NCBI GenBank assembly: GCA_014607495.2 | Contig: CP053160.1 | Coordinates: 13,764,001 to 13,828,000 of the forward strand | Length of the DNA stretch: 64,000 bases | DNA from: Carposina sasakii | Lineage: Eukaryota > Arthropoda > Insecta > Lepidoptera > Carposinidae | Direction: 5' to 3' | Shown here: positions 12,690 to 22,961 of the stretch, one piece after another | How positions within the stretch are numbered: position 1 is the first letter of the stretch | How the letters are laid out: every line of letters starts with the position of its first letter | Notes under the pieces: generated by a model | Seen by the model: only the letters and a program-made list of their open reading frames with translations | Databases searched by the model: none | What the model was told of the DNA's origin: nothing | Translations under genes and position numbers: made by a program

Positions 12690-12785
12690 AAAAGTTGTCA
12701 ATGGCTTATAGACATATAACCTGTTGTATTTTTTATGTGTATAAAGCTGTAAGTTTTCCTAAATAATAAAAAAAAAAAAAAAAAA
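12690..12785 (+). repeat. Possible retroposon 3' end with A18 tail
   Basis: A run of 18 A (12768-12785) follows GTAAGTTTTCCTAAATAAT. This looks like a retroposon 3' end, but no body can be matched inside the window. Confidence 0.35.
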
Positions 12786-14967
12786 TACATGCCTTCACTA
12801 ATACTTAAAGCTTTGACTTATTTTTATAAATGCGTTCAATATTCTTCTATCTAACCATACTGGTACTAACTTAATCCCTTTATACTGATATTCAACGGAT
12901 TTGTTACTCACATTGATATGAAAAAAGGCATTCAATACCTTTTACACTTTAATACCCAGTATTTTATCCCATGTGTGACATGCAGTTACTAGGTCTACTC
13001 TTTGGTACCGAGACTTTCTATAATACCTATCTTTATATTTTTATATGACACTTATATACCAAATAATAGCAAACCTCTTCCTTGAAATCAGAGAATATAC
13101 CTTCATGATCAAATAGCACAATACGATGTACCTATTATTTGAACAAATATTTTATCATTAAAGTATAGCTGCCTAAGTATAGCTATGACAGAGGCAGATG
13201 CTGTAGCAATAAGACAGCTAAATTAATTACGTCAGATGTTATTGACAAGCAAACATATCTACAGCTTTTTTATATCCTTGACCACCTACAAATGAAGCCT
13301 AGCTCGTTTCAAAAAATAAATTTATATTCGCAAAACGGCACGATACGTGCAATAAATTCCTGTATACATGAATATCGGTTTAGGTTGCGTTGACAGCAGA
13401 AATGTAATCCGTGAGTTTATAAATACGCATGTGGCAGGTGCAAGCTATTCCAATTTTGAACAGCATTAAAAGCGGGAATTTAATCATGGTCTATTTCAAA
13501 TTTTTATAATAAATCTCATAATTTGGCGTGGTTCTAACACGTTGACTGTAGAATATTAGTAGTTACCCACTGCTGCACCAATTGGTGTGGATTATTGAAA
13601 CGGGCGATAGAAACTAGAAACAATTCTATGTTACCTATAATATAAAGATTTTAACTTTCGACGTGGCGTTTTATTATAAATACTAGAAAGAACTAAGAGT
13701 TGTTATGACACATAATATGCAAAACATATTTGAAATAGATACTAATATCGAGTAGACACTTACGAGACGTAAGTTATTTCAATTTAGAAATAAAGCGAAG
13801 AATGTATTATTGTCACTTATATGTACTTTATTCTATCCTACAGTACTAATATAAACGTAAAAGATGTTTATAGGTATATATTACACTATAACTAACGAAT
13901 GGACTCGATTAAATGACACAATTAAGGGTCATACGGACAAAGTTCCGGGCATCAGTCGAAATCAGTGATTTAATAAACAGATCTCAATAACATGAAGCAG
14001 GCAAGAGGTTTTGAAATGGCCTATTTAAATTGATGACAGATCAAGGTCGAACAAATTAATCAACTAGGGATAACCGACAGTAAAATATCGACGCCATTAA
14101 TTGAATCGCAATATTGTTTTGGCAAAACAAAGGACTTCGCTGATGACAAATTTGTAGCAAAGTTTGAGACATAGATTGAATACTGTTAGGATAAGATTCC
14201 AGAGACGCCATATCAACGTTATATGGATGTGGTTAAGAAATATTCGCATATTTCATTGAGTTTATACTATAAAATTGATTGGCTGAAAGATATCCGAGAG
14301 ATAGTCCTGTTTCATTTTTAACAATAGTTGGTTATCATTGTTTTTGTATTTATACAATATAGAATAAGAATGTAATTTCATTATTTACGGACAACTGAAC
14401 TAAAAGAACTCTTGTTTAATTATACAAATTCTTCGGTAAAAATAATTTTACATTCATTTTTAAGCAAAAAGAACGGATCAAGTTTGGTTATTGTATTTCG
14501 GAGTTAGGTAAAATGGGGTACAATTTAATTTTGATTTAATAATTAACAAAATTACGTACAAAAATATAAGTTCGCAAGCTGTTTCATAACCTCACCTATA
14601 TCCATAACGGATTTATTATGTAACTTTAGAAAGATGCCTATAAGTAGTAGAATTTATAGACACATTGACAGTTCTGTACAATTATTCATTTATTCTTTGG
14701 CAGAATAAGGCATCAGTTACTTTCGTGAAATTTAATGGGAATCAGGGCCGGAGCAATCGCGATACGAAATAATAAATTGAAATGAATGAAACCTGGCTCA
14801 GATTTCTAAGATTCTTGAATTATTGTAGTTATTTTTCTTGACTTTTGTTATTTATTTTGTCAAGTGCTTAGCTTCCTATGAATATAAATATTTTTGTATT
14901 TGCTTTTGATACTCTTTTCATGATTACTTATTAATCTTTATAAATCACACGTACACATATACCTATT
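12786..14967. other. Gene-less AT-rich stretch
   Basis: No gene, RNA gene or terminal-repeat element was recognised in about 2.2 kb. Confidence 0.45.
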
Positions 14968-15212
14968 CCTGGATGCAGGTCTCCCCCAGGGCACGCCACA
15001 AGTCTACCGCCATAGAGGAGTTTTGCCCATATATAGTCACCATGCTGGGCAGGTTCGTTGGTGATCGCAGTGTAATTTTCGGACTATGCTGTCAACACGG
15101 GAGGCGTTGCTGTCCACTTTTGGAAACCCTTAATCACCTCCTATAATATCAACGGATAGAAATGGGGCGGTGCTATACTTACCTTGCCGACACCACACGG
15201 TAAACTCGAATT
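14968..15212 (-). mobile_element. LINE 3'-end copy, inverted relative to 11.2 kb
   Basis: On + this reads CAGGTCTCCCCCAGGGCACG, then AGTCACCATGCTGGGCAGG and ATGCTGTCAACACGGGAGGC, which are reverse complements of blocks in 11225-11522. The (TGA)n tail is not kept. More diverged than the 11.2-kb copy. Confidence 0.7.
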
Positions 15213-16789
15213 AAGGTTAAGTTAATAAACCTGTAGAATTAAACTTTTAAAAAGTTTGGAAGTCATGACATCAAAATGCCTACTTTATTACTTTTTCGTA
15301 ACTTATACAATTCAGAGAAAACCTTTAAATTATACTTTTTACGTTTTTTTAGGAGTATTGTAGTGAAGTTGGGTTTATTTATTTTTCAAATTTTAATGCC
15401 TATTCCTAATTATACTTAATATTCTTTGTAATGCTTTTTAATGCTGAATTAGCTAGATTTGAAAATATATTATAGAGAATTCGGATAGATTCGCATGATC
15501 CTACGGTAAATCTGTGTACGAGTTAATTTATCACTCAATGAAGCAGGGCTGACGAAGTTTAACATTTTTATATAAGTATCTAAATTAATTATTTTAAAAA
15601 ATTTGGCCAAGAAACCGTCTAAACTTTGCATACTAGAACTTCATAAAGTCAACTTGTAAATCGATGGCTGAATTGGCCTTTGTCCAGACCCAGCTTACCA
15701 ATAGGGGACATTACAAAAATCTGTTGTTGCACCATTTGGCAGCTCCCGGAGAGGTCACGTACAAAGTTTATTTAAAAGATTTTGTATTAACGCCCCTCGC
15801 CAATGTGCCGATTAATTTAACAGTTTCGACGTGGAGGAATGGAATATGGCCGCCATTTTGAACTTCGAATATAATAGTTAAGTTTATCATCAGCCAGACA
15901 GATTATAAAAAGATTTGAGGACTCACCCTAATCCCAGACTATTTTCGCCCGAGGGAATTCAAAACAGATAAAAAGCGCCATTATTTTTGTAGTGACAAAG
16001 AGTTGTAAAAGTATTTAAATAAGGTAATTTATAAATGAAATAATATTATTAATAATTTTATAAATGAAATAATTTTAGGCGTTACAAATCGGAAATTGCT
16101 AGGTGTCGGATTCTTGTGACTATAGGCAAAGATGGAGTGGAGGGTGTAGGGCCCGGTGGTGGGCGCACCCATAGTGAAGGTAATTTATATTAAATTTGAT
16201 TGGAGTTATACACAAACCCTTTCCATTTTGAGCAAAAATGTTGACATTGTGTAAAAGATAAAAAAATCTGGCACAAACTAAAAAAAAATTAGATTGGAAC
16301 TAAAATGTCACTAAATAAATTAGTACCTACTAGTATCCTGAGGTATCGCTAATATAAGTTTTCCTTTTAAACGCCATCAATTTTCTCGCTAGTTTATGCT
16401 CATATACAACAAAAACCTTATCAAAACCTGTAAATCCTAACAAAATTGCATCCTGGAATGATGAAGAGCACCAGCCTCGTTATGCCAATGCAACGAGCGG
16501 GGTAAATGATGCGTTGTGGTGCAGAGTAGGGGAAAATTGCTATAAGTTATGCAATTTGCACTCGCACCATTAGCTACGCTTCGAGACAGCGGGTTAGTAC
16601 TCGGCTTATTGTTCCCTGCGAGTGTGACTTGCCTCTTTTAGAAATAGTAAGAGTATTGCGTTTCACGTACTTAGAGATTCTGACGAATGAAACATTTGGT
16701 TAAAGATATTATAATATGTGCAAGTAACTGAATGATCTTTCCAGTACAAAACTATTGAAATAATGAAAGTAAAATAATTAATGACTGTC
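15213..16789. other. Gene-less stretch
   Basis: A 65-codon frame (15664-15861) and a GC-richer segment at 16440-16640 show no domain or terminal repeats. A short direct duplication (TTATAAATGAAATAAT) lies near 16030-16072. Confidence 0.4.
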
Positions 16790-16814
16790 AGTAAATAACA
16801 TATAATAATCTTCT

Positions 16815-17072
16815 ATGCTGCTCTGGGAGTGAAAAAAAACGTATAATACTACAGCTGCTTCTCTTCCCGGGCATACTGTACAAGTCAGTAGAGGGACAAG
16901 AGGGTCTTGGTGTTTTGTAAGCGATGGGCTGACCACCTATCACTACTAACCGAACTTGTACATCTCAACTTTATCCTCAAAATTGGTCAGAAGTGGCACC
17001 ATGTGGTTCTATCGGCCCTTGGTGCTCAGCCTACCCCGTAAGGGATAAAGGCGTGATTATATGTATGTATTT
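16815..17072 (+). repeat. Dispersed family A, full-length copy
   Basis: The most complete copy, from TATGCTGCTCTGGGAGTG to the ATATGTATGTAT tail. It is flanked by AGTAAATAACATA at 16790-16802 and again at 17073-17085, a 13-bp direct duplication consistent with target-primed insertion. Confidence 0.88.
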
Positions 17073-17085
17073 AGTAAATAACATA

Positions 17086-17227
17086 CTAACCGAATTACAC
17101 TTGTACATCTCAACTATACCCTCAAAATTGGTCAGAAGTGGCACCATGTAGTTCTATGAGCCCCTGGTGCTCTGCCTACCCCGTAAGGGATAAAAGGTAT
17201 GATTATATGTATTATGTGTGTATGTAT
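17086..17227 (+). repeat. 5'-truncated family A copy in the neighbour's target duplication
   Basis: Starts at CTAACCGAATTACACTTGTA, in the middle of the family sequence, and runs to a GTATGTATGT tail. It sits between the second AGTAAATAACATA (17073-17085) and a third, GTAAATAACATA (17228-17239). 5' truncation with an intact tail marks the TATG end as the 3' end of the family. Confidence 0.85.
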
Positions 17228-17239
17228 GTAAATAACATA

Positions 17240-17783
17240 ATTTGGTTTTACCTGATCATTTATGGTAAAATTGCATTGTAAATAGTTATTCTGGAGAATA
17301 CTCAATTATAGTAATCATATCATATAATTTTTAATGTTTGCTCAGAATTTGTCGTACTCGTACCCTAATGAGTGAAGTAATAAAAGTAGGTATAGCACGA
17401 CATTGTGAAACATGTTACGACGTCGTAAAAATGTATAAGAGACAGACAAGTGTCGGTACCCTGACGTTTAGTTACGTTTCTCTGTCGAGTACGGTTTAAT
17501 ACCTTGTTAAATTGTCAAGTGCAAAGTTAAGATGAGAACAAAGAGCGAAACAAGTTGTAAAATGTTAGAAGTATTAAATAACCTATTCTTACTTTATGGA
17601 CTTACTAACTTGGTTCCATGCGGATCTAACTTGACTTTAATTTTGACCCGTTTAACGGTGTCGTAGTTCTCTCAAGTATCATACTAACGTGGAGAAAATC
17701 CAATAGAAAATCGAACTTTATGTCAAAAAAAAACAAATTAAAGATAGAAAAAATACGGGTCTGAACGATCAGTGAAAAGTGGG
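17240..17783. other. Unique stretch before the TRIM
   Basis: No gene was recognised. It contains a 14-nt word TGTATAAGAGACAG (17432-17445), discussed among the findings. Confidence 0.4.
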
Positions 17784-17947
17784 TGTAGCGGAGCCATCTA
17801 TCGGATGCAGGAGAGAACCACAATCGAATGCGAAATCATAGAACATGATATCGAAGTTTCTCACAATGATTGGAATATATACATGAGCCGAACAACAACT
17901 AGCGACCCGGTGGGGCCGGAAGCGCTTCCCTTTTCACCACCCCCACA
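17784..17947 (+). repeat. TRIM 5' LTR
   Basis: Begins TGTAGCGGAGCC and ends CACCCCCACA (TG...CA). Matches 18409-18578 with scattered substitutions and lacks a 6-bp CTATAC-like insertion present there. Confidence 0.9.
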
Positions 17948-17948
17948 C

Positions 17949-17966
17949 TGGTGACCCCTGTGAACT
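17949..17966 (+). promoter_or_regulatory. TRIM primer-binding site, tRNA-Trp type
   Basis: TGGTGACCCC begins one base past the LTR. Ten bases agree with the tRNA-Trp-primed PBS of CsRn1-like elements as I recall it; beyond that (TGTGAACT) the match is not claimed. Confidence 0.7.
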
Positions 17967-18166
17967 GGACATACGCAACCTTCAGCCTTCAAGAAACTTT
18001 ACTATTATCGCAGCACTCCGCTACCAGGTATCATCACAGCAGTATCACCTCTCCTCTCCTTCCACGATAGCAGCAGCAGCACGTCAGCAGCCAGCAGATT
18101 TATAAGAAGCCGCCATGACAGCTTCCTGGACCTGTTAGCAACGCACGCACGCAACGGCATCACGGC

Positions 18167-18345
18167 ATGACATGTTCACAGTCCACGCGCAGACCAGAAC
18201 ATATCAGCCGCATCACGTTCACAGTCGCTTCAAAGACCAGAACGCATCGCCGCAACACGTTCCCAGTCGACTCACCGACCAGAACGCATCTCGCCTGCAC
18301 GCTCGTCGCAACATTTCCGGTCAACTCACTGACCCGAATGCATAC
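18167..18345 (+). repeat. Degenerate ~42-bp tandem repeats inside the TRIM
   Basis: Four imperfect units built on CACGTTCACAGTCGCTTC followed by GACCAGAACGCATC, at roughly 18170, 18212, 18254 and 18309. The third unit is longer. Confidence 0.7.
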
Positions 18346-18408
18346 TTGTGAGAGTACACGCTGGGTGCTGCCTAAGACACATCGACCTCCGGTCTGGAAG
18401 GGGAGTGA

Positions 18409-18578
18409 TATAGCGGAGCCATCTATCGGATGCAGGAGAGAACCACAATCGAATGCGAAATCCTAGAACGCGATATCGAAGTTTCTCACAATGATTGCAA
18501 TATATACCTATACATGAGCCGATCAACAACTAGCGGCCAGGTGGGGCCGGAAGCGCTTCCCTTTTCACCACCCCCACA
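18409..18578 (+). repeat. TRIM 3' LTR
   Basis: Aligns with 17784-17947 and ends in the same CACCCCCACA. It starts TATAGCGG, so the canonical TG is TA here (or the LTR begins three bases earlier at TGATATAGCGG). Confidence 0.88.
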
Positions 18579-18582
18579 TGGG

Positions 18583-20221
18583 TATATATTCATAAATAAA
18601 AATATTTTAGAAATGCAATATCCAGGATTTTTACGAGCACCTAGTATACATATGTAGTTTAAATTTTAATGCATTCACTTTTTTATTGCAGCCTATAAAA
18701 TCCGTACGTAAAAAACCTAGATCAGCTTTAAGCCTAGCTCAGATGGTTTTTGCACTATATATGTAATCCGATCTACATATCTATTTTGAAATTCACCCAT
18801 TAGTTTAAAGCTTAGTCGCAATATCAAGGCACGCACGTTTAGATCGGCGCGGGAACATTAATCCTATGATCTATGACCGACGCTCAACTCGGCTTATCCG
18901 CCACACCATGCCGTGCTAAATAACACATTAGGTGCTTTTGTTAAATTAACTTAAAGTCTACATGTAGATAGAGTAACACTAGTTACTCTCTGTGAATCTA
19001 TCTAGGGTGTAACAGTAGCGAAATGCATTGACATATAGACCATGGTCGTTATTGGTCATATTCCGACACTGGGCACAACTTTCACTTATTGAGTGATCAT
19101 CACTATGATCTGTCAAAAAAGGTAGATCTGAAGATGAAGATAGCCTGCTGATCATATCATATTTCGCTTATGATATACTTTAAGATGTACCTTCCATAAC
19201 ATCCTGTAAATGTGACCTAGTTCAAATGTCATTTTTCGGGAAATCGTTTCATGCGAGATAAGCTTCACTTACAAAAAATCACGTGTAGGTTCTAAAAAAA
19301 TGCGTGTATCTATTAACAAACCTATTTTGGTTAGTGGAGTAGAGAAGGTACTTACTTTATGCATATACAACATAACTAGGGCGTCTCGAAATTATTTTAT
19401 ATACCAGAGAACCTGTTTACGCAAAAAGATTACATATAAAAGTTTATTAATATTTTTCTAAAATTGAAAAGTATCTTTCGAAAGCGGTAAGCTAAATTTC
19501 CAGTAAATCGTTAATAATATTTGTAGCTAAAAGATATCTAGCACATGTTACCTCTGCTTAGTCGTAAAGAGAACGCTTTGAGATTAATTCCTGTGACTGC
19601 AAGCATTGGTTTATTGCTGCAGCAACCTGAGATTGGATAAATTCTGAGCCCAATTGTGTTTTTCCATCGATATCCAAAGATTTCAGATGTGATTGTTATT
19701 ATCACTTTTGTTTCTACGAAATTAAGAAGTACATAACTCCATCTATGTGTTTGTCAGCCTGTTTGAACTGTCTATCTATATTATGCTAAGGCAGCTTATT
19801 AATTATAAATTTACCTTACCTTCCCTTGCGAAAAAATAGCTCTTCCATGAAAATATTTTAGCGCTGTCCGCTCAAACTAAGTTATGGTGCAAATAGAGTA
19901 CAACATAAGTACCTACTGTTGTGTACTACCTACTGGTAAAAAAATATCCAGTGAAAATGCCTAAATATTACTTTTTGGCTTTTCAACTATGATTTTTTAA
20001 TATTAAGAGTTGTATTCTTACATCTCCTTGCTCTTATTTTTTAAACTGTATTATATATCATATCTAATAATTTTTATAACGTTACAGGCATTATGCCACT
20101 CATAGCCAGGTTTAGCCACAAGATTTACAACTGCTATCAGGTTATTGTATTCAGGCTAGTAGATTGTGTATGGGTTAGGTTAGCTATGCTTTAGTAACAT
20201 TATTTTACTACGATAGTTTAG
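18583..20221. other. Gene-less AT-rich stretch
   Basis: Only a small perfect hairpin (AGAGTAAC, ACTA, GTTACTCT; near 18968-18987) was noted. Confidence 0.45.
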
Positions 20222-20440
20222 AGCAGTTAAAAGGGACCCGTATCTAAGGTCCGGGTTCGAACACCGGTAGGCGCAAATATTGATATCATTGATGTTTGTT
20301 TTCGAGCCATAGATGTTCCCATAGTTGTATATGTATGTAACCTAACCGTTCCTTAGACTCTGCGTCGTAGAGTTAGTTATTTATTTTTATGGGCGTTATA
20401 TGCCTAGAACAAGGAGTCTATAATTATTTACGGATGACAT
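20222..20440 (+). mobile_element. tRNA-derived SINE, diverged copy
   Basis: The B-box region GGGTTCGAACACCGGTAGGC is followed by GCAAATATTGATATCATTG and GATGTTTGTTTTCGAGCCAT, the same order as in the SINE at 41170-41452. The tRNA-like head is decayed and the 3' end is not well defined. Confidence 0.65.
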
Positions 20441-21462
20441 TCATTAGATTTCCCATTAAAAAATAGCGATCACAGAGATTACTTGGCGAACCGCACATAC
20501 GACTATTACCTACTCAATACAAACTTCTAATTGTCCAAAAAATCGAAAAAGTAAAACCTTATTATCTGGAGAATAACTTTTTATTTTTTCACTATAAAGG
20601 TTTGTTATACTCATGGAGAAGAAATAAAAGAGGAGTAAGCGGCTAAGTATATTTTCATACAAAAATAGTGTGCCGCGGTGCGGGGGTGAAGTATGGTACT
20701 AGGGGAGCAGTGAACATTGTAGCCCTGCCCATTTACATAGAAATCACCTTGTTGTGACTAGTCAAACTACTTGCTCATTATCAATATGGTTCAAGATTGT
20801 TTTACTAGTGCAATTACTCATCGCTAGATCGCAATATTATACTATGTTTTAGTAAAAAAGTACCCTAATAAAAGCGCTAGTGTCTTTGTAATTTTAATAC
20901 GGTTACATTTAGGAGCACAAGCGTGTGGTTACAGCTACTGCGTTACACTGGCGCTGAAGCTCCGCCCCTATCATGACGCCATGGCCTCACGATTGCCACA
21001 CGACTCACTTCATAGTCCCACCTCCTCTTTATACCTACTTCATGAGGTTATACTGTACATAAAAATCAATATTAGTCCTTCTTTCAAACACTCTTGCAGT
21101 CAATACACGAACACAATTATCCTCAACATCAAAAACAGATTACAAAAATAATAAGATAAAAAAATCAATTTATTTATTCCATTACAAGGCTGTAACGTTT
21201 ATTATTTCAGACTCGCTATTTCATTCATTTTCACATCGTATACCGTAATCGTAAACACGTAACAATGAGTGTGATTAATTGTCAGGCCCGTCTGCCCATC
21301 ACCAGCCATGACATATGACATCTCATGAAGATTCATCATGGAAGGGTAGCAGTTTTTTTGGCGAAAATATTGCCAATGTTTGTTTTTCTGAATAAAGTAA
21401 TAAGAATCTGCTAGTTGCCAATAAATATGTACTTTGTTCAAGTAATAAAAATAGAATATAAT
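20441..21462. other. Gene-less stretch with a GC-richer block
   Basis: 20890-21010 is GC-richer (GGCGCTGAAGCTCCGCCCC) but has no convincing frame or splice sites. The rest is AT-rich unique DNA. Confidence 0.4.
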
Positions 21463-21465
21463 ATA

Positions 21466-21722
21466 CAGGGTGTAACGAAAGGGGTATGTTAAGCGAAATG
21501 CTATAAAGGTACCCCACTATGGAGAACCTATCTGCAAGATTTGAGATTCGAAATCACATGTTTTTCCAGATAGTATGGAGAATTCTTAAACATCTCAGGA
21601 ATTTTCATACAATCTTGAAAAATAAACATGTGATTTCGAGTCTCAAAATTTTGTGAATAGGTTCCCTATAGTGGGCCATTTACATAGCTTTTCGCTTAAC
21701 ATACCCTTTTTGTTACATCCTG
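21466..21722. mobile_element. Palindromic Tc1/mariner-like MITE
   Basis: Left end CAGGGTGTAACGAAAGGGG and right end GTTACATCCTG are inverted repeats that extend inward (GGTATGTTAAGCGAAA against TTTCGCTTAACATACC). The whole 257 bp folds back on itself: AAATCACATGTTT near 21550 faces AAACATGTGATTTCGAG near 21628. A TA lies immediately outside each end, as expected for a TA-targeting family. Related pieces are at 56052-56086 and 58390-58541. Confidence 0.82.
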
Positions 21723-21774
21723 TATAAAACACGTACTTTGTTTTCTTTTTCATTTATAATATAATATCATATAC

Positions 21775-21905
21775 GCACGGCTATATATATAATGTAATAT
21801 ACACATGGGTAGCCAGAACTACAAGATCATAAAAGAGTTATCACAGCTATGCTTAGCACACCGGGGATAGATGGAAATAATCAGATAATCCTAGCTTATA
21901 TCCTG
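21775..21905 (+). repeat. Dispersed family B copy
   Basis: Contains GGGTAGCCAGAACTACAAG, AAAAGAGTTATCACAGCTAT and GCTTAGCACACCGGGG in the family B order. Confidence 0.55.
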
Positions 21906-22068
21906 ATAGAATATCCGAGTTACTCAGTCGAAGTGTTGTTTATAGCAGAAAGGGTTAGACGTACGCCTTCCAGGCAAATAGGTTCGATTTCGATCCCAGT
22001 TACATTGAATTTATTCAAATTGCCTTAAAATTCACCAGTTTTTCAGTTACTATTTGATTGACATTTGA

Positions 22069-22196
22069 TAGCATGATACCGCTACGATATAGTATCGTCT
22101 CTATACAAAATTCAACATGGCCGCTATATTTATCGTTATTTGACAAGCTAAATGTCGATAAATTGGTTATCATATCGTGTTTCGCAGGTCATGCTA
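22069..22196 (+). mobile_element. Small MITE with TAGCATGA ends, copy 1
   Basis: A 128-bp element bounded by TAGCATGA and TCATGCTA. It matches 25042-25171 in the opposite orientation over nearly its whole length (CGTCTCTATACAAAATTCAA, AAATGTCGATAAAT, ATCATATCGTGTTT). Superfamily not determined. Confidence 0.75.
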
Positions 22197-22770
22197 CTAG
22201 AGTAAGGAGACAGCCAGTCAGCTGGTTAGTTAATTTCGAACGATACTACCTTATTTTACGTATTCCCCTATATATAATGGGATAAGAACAATTAAATAGA
22301 TGGCGATAAGTGTTCTCACTTGGTTCTATGAAATGGCACATAGCAAAGGAAACTGAACTCGCTCCACGTGTATCTCTAAACGTCGGAGTGTAAGTGTTAT
22401 TGTAATTGATTACATTACTAGCTTTTGTAATTACTAAGTCATCCATCAAAGTGGGAATCTGCGAATTATAGCAGTCTAAGATAAACTTGGTATGAAACTT
22501 AGACTCAAAATTACAAACACAAAATATAGGTACATACATAAATGTGTTAGTCCGTCATTGAGAAACAGATAATGGTCCTAATAATATTAGATAGACTATG
22601 ATAAGGTATATGCTGCTCTGGTTACTTTAACCTTTGGATGTAGCATAATTTCTAATTCGTTTTTGTATCGATATGGTCGCAATTATCGAAATTACCTACA
22701 AATTTCATATTTTCTTCTAGTAGCTGCTGTGGTTTGCTCGAAAGTCCAGTTGACCTAACTAGTGAAACTT
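22197..22770. other. Gene-less stretch
   Basis: AT-rich unique DNA. The minus-strand frame at 22246-22539 shows no motif. Confidence 0.4.
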
Positions 22771-22961
22771 TAGAGACCCCCACACTAGCGTCTTCTAAGC
22801 GTTTTTTGACCGTCGGCGTCGGGCGAGCGACAGCGCGGCGTCGACGCAGCGTCGACGCGACGTCGCTGAGTGGAAGCCGAATGCACAGAACACTGTTATT
22901 ACGCAGCGCAAACGTCGTGTAGCAGAAGACGCTCAGAAAACGCTAGTGTGGGGGGCTCTTA
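22771..22961. mobile_element. GC-rich MITE with CCCCCACACTAGCG inverted ends
   Basis: The left arm GAGACCCCCACACTAGCG faces the right arm CGCTAGTGTGGGGGGCTC. The interior is strikingly GC-rich (GGCGTCGACGCAGCGTCGAC) within AT-rich surroundings. A 62-codon frame across it is an artefact of this composition. No clear target duplication was found. Confidence 0.78.

Larger units (their letters stand above)
17784..18578 (+). mobile_element. TRIM: miniature non-autonomous LTR retrotransposon
   Basis: A complete 795-bp element. Two direct terminal repeats (164 and 170 bp) flank about 460 bp of non-coding DNA. The 4-bp target duplication TGGG is present at 17780-17783 and 18579-18582. One base after the left repeat comes TGGTGACCCC (17949-17958), a primer-binding site of the tRNA-Trp type known from CsRn1-clade Ty3/Gypsy elements. 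A purine-rich tract (GGAAGGGGAG, 18396-18405) precedes the right repeat. There is no gag or pol, so it must have been mobilised in trans by a partner sharing these signals. The frames crossing it (18167-18466, 18430-18657) are not genes. Confidence 0.9.

Noticed and set aside
16440..16640. GC-richer segment that might be an exon or MITE
   Set aside because: No open frame with motifs, no inverted ends and no flanking duplication found.
18167..18657. Open frames of 75-99 codons around 18.2-18.6 kb
   Set aside because: They are within the non-coding interior and LTR of the TRIM and share no protein motif.
22734..22922. GC-rich 62-codon open frame on +
   Set aside because: It lies across the GC-rich MITE at 22771-22961; the Arg/Ser-rich product reflects that composition.
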